This document shows positions 58,331 to 64,000 of a stretch of 64,000 bases of DNA, in pieces (the stretch's first letter is position 1; every line of letters begins with the position of its first letter). Below the pieces are notes generated by a model that saw nothing but the letters and a program-made list of their open reading frames with translations, ran no database searches and was not told the DNA's origin. Source of the stretch: JAIBJP01 sp035601195. Lineage in GTDB: Bacteria > Actinomycetota > Thermoleophilia > Gaiellales > Gaiellaceae. The stretch is taken from contig DATNOU010000101.1 of NCBI GenBank assembly GCA_035601195.1, positions 1 to 64,000 of the forward strand, given 5' to 3'. A program made the position numbers and the translations under genes.

Positions 58331-59833
58331 CTACCTCCCCGCCACCGGCGGCGCGACCGCCTCCGCGAACGCGAGCGTCTCTCGCCGGCGCCGCTCGTGC
58401 GTGTTCGTGTAGATCGTCATGCCGACGTTGACGATCTGGACGATCCCCGAGACGACGATCATCGCCCCGAAGATGCCGCGCGCGATGAAGTACGCGTGCA
58501 GCTGGGGAAGGACGTTGATCTCGGGGATGCCCTGGGACCAGGCGAAGCCCTGCTGGAAGCCGGCAAGCGTGAGCACGCTGAAGAAGCCGGTGAAGCCGAC
58601 GGTTATGAGCCAGTACTGCCACTCGGTGAGGCTCCGGCTCCACAAGGGTCGCCGGTACACCTGGGCAACGATGTAGTCGATCACGCCCATGCCGAGGATC
58701 GTGAATGCCCCGAGGAGGGCCAGGTGCGCATGCGCGACGACGAAGTTCGTGAAGTGCGTGAGGCGGTTGAAAGGTTGGAGGGCCTCGAACGCGCCCTGGA
58801 TGTTGACGAGCCAGTAGAAGAAGAAGGCCGTCAGCGTGAAGCGCAGGGGTAAGTTCGTGAAGAACTTGTCCCAGTTGCCCTTCATCGTCCCGAGGATGTT
58901 GATCGTGAAGGCGAAGACGGGGACCAGGAGCATCCAGGAAGAGGTCGTGGCGATCGTCTTCAGCCATGCGGGCGTCGGCGACTGGAGGATGTGGTGGTCG
59001 CCGACGCCGGTGTAGAAGAACGCGATCCCCCAGAAGCTGACGAGCGAGAGCGTGTAGCTGTAGAGGGGAGTGTTCGTGACACGCGGGACCATGTACAGCG
59101 TCAGCGCCACGAGCATCGGCGTCAGCCAGAGGCCGAACAGGTTGTGCGCGTACCACCAGTTCAGGATCGCGTCGGCAAGGCTGTTCGAGAGCGCGCCCGA
59201 GGGGGCGCCCCAAACATGGCCGGGCCTCCAGATGACGTTCCCGATCGCGTAGTCGACCGCGAGCCACAATGGGCTCGCAATGAACCACCAGACCGTCACG
59301 TAGATGGGGCGGATCGTCCGCACCGAGACGGTCGCCAAGATGTTGAAGATGTTGGCGCCCCAGATGACGAGGAGGACGATGTCGAGCGGCCAGATGAGCT
59401 CGCCATACTCGCGGCCCTGGCTGTGCCCGGTCAGGAGACCGATCGCGCCGAGCACGAGGAGCGCGTTCCAGGCCCACGCGCACCAGACGCCCAGCCGCTC
59501 GCTCCACATTCCCCGTGTCCCGCAGAGGCGCGGGAGCATGTAGAAGAGCGCACCGAAGTACATCATGGTCAGCCAGGCGAGGATCACGCCGTTCACGTGC
59601 TCCTGCCGAACGCGGCTGAACGAGAGCCACGAGATGCCGCCGAACGCCTCGGGCGAGACGAACTCGGTCGACAGGACGAGGCCCGCCAGGTCGACGACCG
59701 TCAGCCAGACGATCGACGAGATGATCCAGTGCCGGGCGGCGCGGTCCGGAAATGCGAATGGCCGCGTCGGGGGCTCCACGCGCGCCTCGGGAGCCTCGAG
59801 GACCGCCGCTCCTGGGGCGATCGGCTCGGACAT
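58331..59833 (-). CDS. ccoN: cbb3-type cytochrome c oxidase subunit I
   Basis: Catalytic heme-copper subunit. The 500 residues contain every ligand: His79 (EHVNGVILAW), His230 (WWYAHNLFG), His280-His281 (GVGDHHILQ), and His368 and His370 (VVAHAHLALLG). Twelve helices are expected, and the helix-VI Tyr/Glu of aa3 enzymes is absent, as in cbb3 and NOR relatives. FixO-like partners make cbb3 more likely than a nitric oxide reductase. First gene of the operon; it diverges from a two-component system across 104 bases containing the TGTCATT repeats. Confidence 0.93.
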   Translation of the reverse strand: MSEPIAPGAAVLEAPEARVEPPTRPFAFPDRAARHWIISSIVWLTVVDLAGLVLSTEFVSPEAFGGISWLSFSRVRQEHVNGVILAWLTMMYFGALFYMLPRLCGTRGMWSERLGVWCAWAWNALLVLGAIGLLTGHSQGREYGELIWPLDIVLLVIWGANIFNILATVSVRTIRPIYVTVWWFIASPLWLAVDYAIGNVIWRPGHVWGAPSGALSNSLADAILNWWYAHNLFGLWLTPMLVALTLYMVPRVTNTPLYSYTLSLVSFWGIAFFYTGVGDHHILQSPTPAWLKTIATTSSWMLLVPVFAFTINILGTMKGNWDKFFTNLPLRFTLTAFFFYWLVNIQGAFEALQPFNRLTHFTNFVVAHAHLALLGAFTILGMGVIDYIVAQVYRRPLWSRSLTEWQYWLITVGFTGFFSVLTLAGFQQGFAWSQGIPEINVLPQLHAYFIARGIFGAMIVVSGIVQIVNVGMTIYTNTHERRRRETLAFAEAVAPPVAGR

Positions 59834-59869
59834 CGGCGCAACGGTACGGCGGATCCCTCTGCAAATCAG

Positions 59870-59904
59870 GGAAATGACAAACGTGTCATTGCCCTGTCAT
59901 TTCC
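59870..59904. promoter_or_regulatory. Triple TGTCATT operator in the ccoN / response-regulator divergent region
   Basis: GGAAATGACA (59870-59879) is the exact inverse of TGTCATTTCC (59895-59904). A third TGTCATT sits between them at 59884-59890 and forms its own inverted pair with the first (AATGACA, 4 bases, TGTCATT). It lies 36 bases upstream of ccoN and 34 upstream of the regulator gene. This is a likely binding site for the adjacent OmpR-type regulator, controlling both directions. Confidence 0.65.
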
Positions 59905-59937
59905 AGGTAATCCCGGTTATGTTCGCCCTAGGCGGGC

Positions 59938-60603
59938 ATGCGCATCCTGGTCATCGAGGACGAACCGAGAATCCTCTCGTTCCTCGTAAGGGGGCTCGAG
60001 GCCGAGGGCTTCACGGTGGAGTCCGCCATGCAGGGGGTGGCGGCGCTCGAGCGTGCCCGCGGGATCCGTCCCGACCTCGTCGTCCTCGACCTTCTCCTTC
60101 CGGGTGTCGACGGCCTCACCGTTCTGCGCGAGTTGAAGCAGGAGCGGCCGGAGCTCCCTGTCGTGATCCTCTCCGCCCGCGGCGACCTCCCGACGAAGCT
60201 GCGGGGGTTTCAGCTCGGTGCGAGCGACTATGTCGCGAAGCCCTTCGCGCTCGCCGAGCTGATCGCGCGCGTCCGCGCGCAACTTCGCCAATCGACGTGG
60301 CCGGGGGACGGCAACGTCGTCCGGGCCGGAGCCCTGGTCCTCGACCTCGCGCGCAGACAGGCGCAGCTCGGCGCACTCGTGACCGATCTCTCGGACCGCG
60401 AGTTCAAGCTCCTGCACCACCTGGTCGTCCACGCCGGCGAGGTGATCAGCCGCGAGCGCCTCCTCGAGGAAGTGTGGGGCTACCACTTCGATCCCGGCTC
60501 GAACGTGGTGGAAGTTTGTGTGCGCCGTGTACGCAAGAAGCTCGGCCCGGAAGCCCCAATCGAGACCGTTCGTCATGCGGGTTATCGCCTGGTCGCGGCG
60601 TAG
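59938..60603 (+). CDS. OmpR-family response regulator
   Basis: 221 residues: receiver with EDE at 7-9, Asp51 in VVLDLLLPGVDG, LSARGD and AKPF, then a winged-helix output domain with LSDREFKLLHHLVVHAGEVISRERLLEEVWG and RHAGYRLV. The partner kinase gene overlaps its 3' end by 29 bases. Divergent from the cbb3 operon, with repeated TGTCATT sites between; it is the best candidate to control that operon and itself. Confidence 0.94.
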   Translation: MRILVIEDEPRILSFLVRGLEAEGFTVESAMQGVAALERARGIRPDLVVLDLLLPGVDGLTVLRELKQERPELPVVILSARGDLPTKLRGFQLGASDYVAKPFALAELIARVRAQLRQSTWPGDGNVVRAGALVLDLARRQAQLGALVTDLSDREFKLLHHLVVHAGEVISRERLLEEVWGYHFDPGSNVVEVCVRRVRKKLGPEAPIETVRHAGYRLVAA

Positions 60604-61660
60604 AGCGGTCGAGCTCGCCTGGGGAGTTTTCGCGGCGGCGAACCTTGCTGCGATGGCTTACTGGGAGGCCTGGGAGACGATTCCGTTTCATTTCATCTGG
60701 GTCAGCCTCACGCTCGTCTACGGCTTCCGCGTCTGGCGGGTGGGAGCCACCCTGTGGACCCTCTCCGTCGTCTTCGCCTCGACGGGCGCACTGATCCTTC
60801 TTGACGTTCAGGGAGGGTCCCAGCTGGCAGGCGAGCTGTTCGAGGTGCCACTCATGTCCGCGATGTTCCTGGCCATGGTCTGGCATGCGCGGCGGCGCCA
60901 GCAGGCCATGCAGGTGGTAGAGCGGCTGGCCGACGAGCGCGCCTCGCTGCTCGAGCGGCAGGAGCGCTTCCTTCATGACGCATCTCACGAGCTGCGGACA
61001 CCGGTCACAATCGCGCGCGGCCACCTGGAGGTCCTGCAGCGCCTCCGCGGCGGCGCGCCCGAGGTCGATGTGGCGCTCGACGAGCTGCATCGAATCGAGC
61101 GCATCGTCGAAAGGCTGCTTCTGCTAGCAAAGGCCGACCAGCCGGACTTCCTCGCCGCGCGCGACATCGACGTCGAGCAGTTTCTCGAGGAGGTGTTCAT
61201 GCGCTGGTCCGAGGTGGCCCCGCGCGCCTGGCGGCTCGGGTCGCTCCCTCGCGGCTCGTTACGCGCCGACCCCGAAGCGCTCCGAAACGCTCTCGACGCG
61301 TTGCTCGAGAACGCCGTCAAGTACACGGAGCCCGGGGACACAATCGAGCTGCGCGCTCACGCGCGGGGAAGAGAGCTGGCAATCGAGGTCGCGGACGAGG
61401 GCTTGGCGATCGCGCCTGACGCGCTCGAACGAATCTTCGAGCGCTTCGCGCGCGCAGACGCCGCCCGAACGCGAGCGCAGGGCGGAGTCGGCCTCGGCTT
61501 GGCGATCGTCGATGCGATCGTCAAGGCTCACGGTGGGCGCTGCACCGTGACGACCTCGGATGCCGGCTCGACCTTCACTCTGCGCTTTCCCGGCTTTCGC
61601 GACGCCCTCGTGCTGGGACGGACGGCGGCGGGCGCTTCCGGCCTTGCGCCCGTTCGCTAG
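60575..61660 (+). CDS. Membrane sensor histidine kinase
   Basis: 361 residues from ATG 60575, inside the regulator gene. Four hydrophobic helices occupy the first ~110 residues, with almost no extracytoplasmic domain and no HAMP. A dimerisation domain with HDASHELRTPVTIARGHLE follows, then HATPase with NAVKYTEPGD, VADEGLAIAP (a degenerate G1 box, with EGLAI instead of DxGxGI) and GGVGLGLAIVDAI. The intramembrane sensor may respond to membrane redox state or to the oxidase itself (inference). Confidence 0.92.
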   Translation: MRVIAWSRRRAVELAWGVFAAANLAAMAYWEAWETIPFHFIWVSLTLVYGFRVWRVGATLWTLSVVFASTGALILLDVQGGSQLAGELFEVPLMSAMFLAMVWHARRRQQAMQVVERLADERASLLERQERFLHDASHELRTPVTIARGHLEVLQRLRGGAPEVDVALDELHRIERIVERLLLLAKADQPDFLAARDIDVEQFLEEVFMRWSEVAPRAWRLGSLPRGSLRADPEALRNALDALLENAVKYTEPGDTIELRAHARGRELAIEVADEGLAIAPDALERIFERFARADAARTRAQGGVGLGLAIVDAIVKAHGGRCTVTTSDAGSTFTLRFPGFRDALVLGRTAAGASGLAPVR

Positions 61661-61878
61661 TTCAAGCGCAGAGCTCGCCTCAACCACTCGCCGTTCGGGC
61701 CGTCCGGTCGGGCCAGCTTCTGCAGCAGGCCCCGGCGTTCCCAGGCCTCGGCGTCGGCCAGGTGTGCGAGGTGGGCTTGGTCTCCCGCGATGACAGCCTC
61801 AGTCGTTGCGTCGAGTTCCCTCTCCATGTCCAGCTCCCTTTGGTCGCGTTCGAGCGCGGCGCGCTCCCTGCCGGGCAT
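61657..61878 (-). CDS. Possible small hydrophilic protein
   Basis: 73 residues, highly charged and helical (MERELDATTEAVIAGDQAHLAHLADAE region), with a plausible internal start at Met18. Convergent with the kinase gene, sharing CTAG at the stops. No family was recognised and no ribosome site is clear; coding is uncertain but the composition is protein-like. Confidence 0.4.
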   Translation of the reverse strand: MPGRERAALERDQRELDMERELDATTEAVIAGDQAHLAHLADAEAWERRGLLQKLARPDGPNGEWLRRALRLN

Positions 61879-62063
61879 GGAAACAGCCGCGCTTAAGAGG
61901 CGCGTGAGAGATGCTTAAGAAGGTACTAAGTTCCGGCCGCAACCAGATCTTGCGGGGCGGAGTATGAACTCGCGCATCCCGGCTTGTTTTTCGAAGCCGA
62001 GCCGCCTAACGTTGCGCGTTCAAGCGGCTCGTGCCGTCCAGCTTTGCTTTGAGGAGGATGAAC

Positions 62064-63305
62064 GTGAGAAGACTGGTGCACAGATCTAACCGAACCGGAG
62101 CGCGGTGGCGTGTCGTCGCCCTGCTCTTTGTCTTCGCTCTCGCCGCGATGGCGGCTGGGTGCGGAGGCGACGACGAGAGCGCGAGCGGCACCGGCACGGC
62201 CGCTGGTACGGGGGGCGGCGCTTGCGACAAGCCCATTTGGGTCCTCCTCCCGGACAGCGCGACCTCACCGCGGTGGGAGAGCGACGATCGCCCCTACTTC
62301 GACAAGGCGTTCACCGCCGCCGGGATCGACCACACCATCGTCAACGCAGAGGGTGACGCAGCGACGCAGCAGTCTCAGGCCGAGCAGGCGATTGCGGCCG
62401 GCGCGGCGGTCATCGTGCTCACGAGCAACGACACGGGTTCGGGCGGCACGATCATCGACCTGGCGAAGGAGGCGGACGTCCAGGTGATCGAGTACGACCG
62501 CTTCAACACCGGAAGCTCCGGAGGAGCGGCATACGTGAGCTTCGACAACGTCCAGGTCGGCGCGACGATGGCCGAGGTCCTGGAGCCCGCCATCGACGCC
62601 CTGGGCAAAGACGTGGCTCAGGTCGTCGAGCTAAACGGTGGCGAAGAGGACAACAACGCCTTCCTCTTCAAGGATGGCTACGACGCCACCGTCCAGAAGC
62701 ACGTGGCCGACGGCAGCTGGAAGCTTGTTGCCGACCAGTTCGTTCCCGGGTGGGGCGCCAACGGCGAGGGTCAGGGGATCATGGAGCAGATCCTCACCGA
62801 CGCCAACAACAAGGTCGACGCGGTATTCGCGGCCAACGACAACCTCGCGCAGCAGGCGATCAACGCGCTCGAGGCGGCCGGCGTGGGGCCGATCCCCCTG
62901 AGCGGTCAGGACGCGTCCGCGGCGGGGATTCAGAACATCCTGCTCGGCAACCAGACGATGACCGTCTACAAGCCACTTCAGGCGGAGGCCGAGACCGCGG
63001 TGCAGGCCGCGTTGGCTCTGTGCAGCGGGCAGGATCCGTCCGCGGTGGAGCCGGACTTCGCAGGATCGCTCTCCGAAGGGACGGTCGGGCTCTTGGACCT
63101 GCAGACGCTCGGCATCAAGGCGGCCGACGGCAAGCCGGCGGATTCTCCGACCGGCGAGGGCGTCGTCCCGTACCTGGCGTTGACCCCGATCGGCGTGACG
63201 GTCGACAACATCGCCGATACGGTCATCGCGGACAACTTCCGGACGATCGAGGAGATCTGTACCGGCGACACCGCCGATACGGACTTCTGCAAAGAGAACA
63301 GCTAA
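62064..63305 (+). CDS. Xylose/ribose-type ABC transporter substrate-binding lipoprotein
   Basis: 413 residues from GTG 62064, 6 bases after GAGGAGG; ATG 62058 directly abuts that site and is less likely. A lipobox with Cys33 (AMAAGC) predicts a lipid-anchored protein outside the membrane. The periplasmic-binding-protein type 1 fold shows EYDRFNTGSSGGAAYVSFDN, ELNGGEEDNNAFLFKDG, VFAANDNLAQQAI and SGQDASAAGIQNIL. This is close to XylF-like proteins, with the sugar identity unproven. The 185 bases upstream contain no gene. Confidence 0.93.
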   Translation: MRRLVHRSNRTGARWRVVALLFVFALAAMAAGCGGDDESASGTGTAAGTGGGACDKPIWVLLPDSATSPRWESDDRPYFDKAFTAAGIDHTIVNAEGDAATQQSQAEQAIAAGAAVIVLTSNDTGSGGTIIDLAKEADVQVIEYDRFNTGSSGGAAYVSFDNVQVGATMAEVLEPAIDALGKDVAQVVELNGGEEDNNAFLFKDGYDATVQKHVADGSWKLVADQFVPGWGANGEGQGIMEQILTDANNKVDAVFAANDNLAQQAINALEAAGVGPIPLSGQDASAAGIQNILLGNQTMTVYKPLQAEAETAVQAALALCSGQDPSAVEPDFAGSLSEGTVGLLDLQTLGIKAADGKPADSPTGEGVVPYLALTPIGVTVDNIADTVIADNFRTIEEICTGDTADTDFCKENS

Positions 63306-63325
63306 TCGAGGAAGCACGGACGGTG

Positions 63326-63351
63326 GGTGAGGGCGCTTCGGCGCCCTCACC
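63326..63351 (+). terminator. Intercistronic UUCG hairpin
   Basis: GGTGAGGGCGC (63326-63336) and GCGCCCTCACC (63341-63351) pair perfectly around a TTCG tetraloop. Located between the binding-protein gene and the ATPase gene. In transporter operons such hairpins stabilise the abundant binding-protein mRNA and reduce downstream transcription. Confidence 0.75.
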
Positions 63352-63363
63352 TCCCTCTACGTA

Positions 63364-64000
63364 ATGGCCACCGCTGACACTCCGCTCCTCGAGCTCAGGG
63401 GAGTCTCGAAAGCTTTCGGCGCCGTTCAGGCTCTCTACCGCGTCGATTTCGAGGTTCGTCGCGGTGAGGTCATGGCCCTGGTCGGCGACAACGGGGCCGG
63501 CAAATCGACGCTGATCAAGAGCGTTGTCGGCATCTATCCGTTCGACGAGGGCGAAGTGCGCTACGAGGGCAAGCACGTAAACATCCACGGTCCGCGTGAC
63601 GCGGCCAAGCTTGGCATCGAGGTCGTCTATCAGGACCTCGCGCTCGCCGACAACCTCGACGTGGTGGCCAACATGTTCCTGGGCCGGGAGCGGACTCGCG
63701 GCGGGTTCGTGCTCGACGAGTCGAGCATGGAGCGGTCCTCACGCGAGACGCTGGACAGCCTCTCCGTCACGACGCTCAGATCGGTTCGCCAGACGGTTGC
63801 CGGCCTGTCCGGAGGTCAGCGGCAGGCGGTCGCGGTGGCGAAGTCGGTGATGTGGGACTCCAGGCTGGTCATTCTCGACGAGCCGACGGCCGCTCTCGGC
63901 GTGGCTCAGACCCGCCAGGTTCTCGATCTCGTGCGCCGCTTAGCCGAACGAGACCTCGCGGTCGTGCTCATCACTCACAACCTCCACGACGTGTTCGAGG
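63364..64000 (+). CDS. Sugar ABC transporter ATP-binding protein (cut by window edge)
   Basis: The first ~212 residues are present: Walker A GDNGAGKST at 41-49, Q-loop VVYQDLALADNLDV, signature LSGGQRQAVAVAKS, Walker B LVILDEPTAALG and the switch His in LITHNLHDVFE. The style is that of XylG/FrcA/RbsA sugar importers; whether it is a single or double domain is not visible. Partner of the preceding binding protein; the permease must lie beyond the window. Confidence 0.94.
   Translation, partial: MATADTPLLELRGVSKAFGAVQALYRVDFEVRRGEVMALVGDNGAGKSTLIKSVVGIYPFDEGEVRYEGKHVNIHGPRDAAKLGIEVVYQDLALADNLDVVANMFLGRERTRGGFVLDESSMERSSRETLDSLSVTTLRSVRQTVAGLSGGQRQAVAVAKSVMWDSRLVILDEPTAALGVAQTRQVLDLVRRLAERDLAVVLITHNLHDVFE

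Noticed and set aside
56258..58852. 864-codon open frame on the plus strand
   Set aside because: It is the antisense shadow of ccoO, ccoN and small genes. It is rich in Arg, Glu and Asp with no domain, as expected from GC-rich third positions.
58331..59833. Possible nitric oxide reductase NorB instead of CcoN
   Set aside because: The FixO-type cytochrome partner and CcoN-like ligand spacing favour cbb3. The glutamates typical of NorB helix VI were not seen.
57993..59864. 623-codon open frame on the minus strand in another register of ccoN
   Set aside because: Arg/His/Pro-rich translation without motifs. The overlapping frame has every oxidase ligand and is the real gene.

Overview
The window is high-GC DNA, densely packed with genes and strongly GC-biased at third codon positions, so most long opposite-strand ORFs are shadows. 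The gene content points to an actinobacterium: the pknB-pbpA-rodA-pstP-fhaB-fhaA cell-envelope cluster, OpcA next to zwf, an ANTAR regulator and a DUF4446 protein. A stand-alone rather than E2-fused 2-oxoglutarate dehydrogenase E1, and the absence of familiar mycobacterial or streptomycete neighbourhoods, make a deep lineage such as Thermoleophilia (Gaiellales or Solirubrobacterales type) my best guess. That placement is inference, not a sequence match. No rRNA, tRNA or CRISPR array was seen. Layout: 1-306 holds the ends of two insertion-sequence transposases. 594-10471 (minus) is a cell-wall and signalling operon running membrane kinase, fhaA, fhaB, pstP, rodA, pbpA, pknB, ddl. 10525-13132 (plus) carries a membrane-anchored CARDB-like protein, DUF4446, a GNAT acetyltransferase and an HNH nuclease. 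13225-18005 has two type I glutamine synthetases pointing outwards around... more exactly flanking an ABC-2 exporter pair. 18209-24339 is a block of two-component proteins, ending in an ANTAR regulator translationally coupled to an amino-acid dehydrogenase. 25429-28085 has a beta-lactamase-fold hydrolase and an ABC-F ATPase. 28093-36348 is the pentose-phosphate region: tkt diverging from tal-pgi-gnd-zwf-opcA-pgl. 36294-41345 (minus) has an amidase and a caa3-type oxidase operon (coxB, coxA, ctaB and a 39-residue membrane protein). 41524-50027 holds small proteins, a histidine kinase, sucA and an orphan DppBC-type permease pair. 50123-52129 is a CocE/NonD hydrolase. 52285-59833 (minus) is a tightly coupled cbb3-type oxidase operon with an unusual 1073-residue membrane fusion protein, and it diverges from an OmpR/histidine-kinase pair. 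62064-64000 begins a xylose/ribose-type sugar ABC transporter. How it fits together: the organism appears to be aerobic with two terminal oxidases (caa3 and cbb3-like). The second is probably controlled by the adjacent two-component system through a repeated TGTCATT site at 59870-59904. Carbon flux runs through a complete oxidative and non-oxidative pentose phosphate set plus 2-oxoglutarate dehydrogenase. Nitrogen flux runs through two glutamine synthetases and a Glu/Leu-type dehydrogenase that shares an operon with an RNA-binding ANTAR regulator. A family of palindromes with the core GGGGTC-T/A-GACCCC occurs five times, once inside pgi without breaking its frame. The most unusual objects are the giant fusion protein of the cbb3 operon, the palindrome in pgi, and the ANTAR/dehydrogenase/glnA arrangement.
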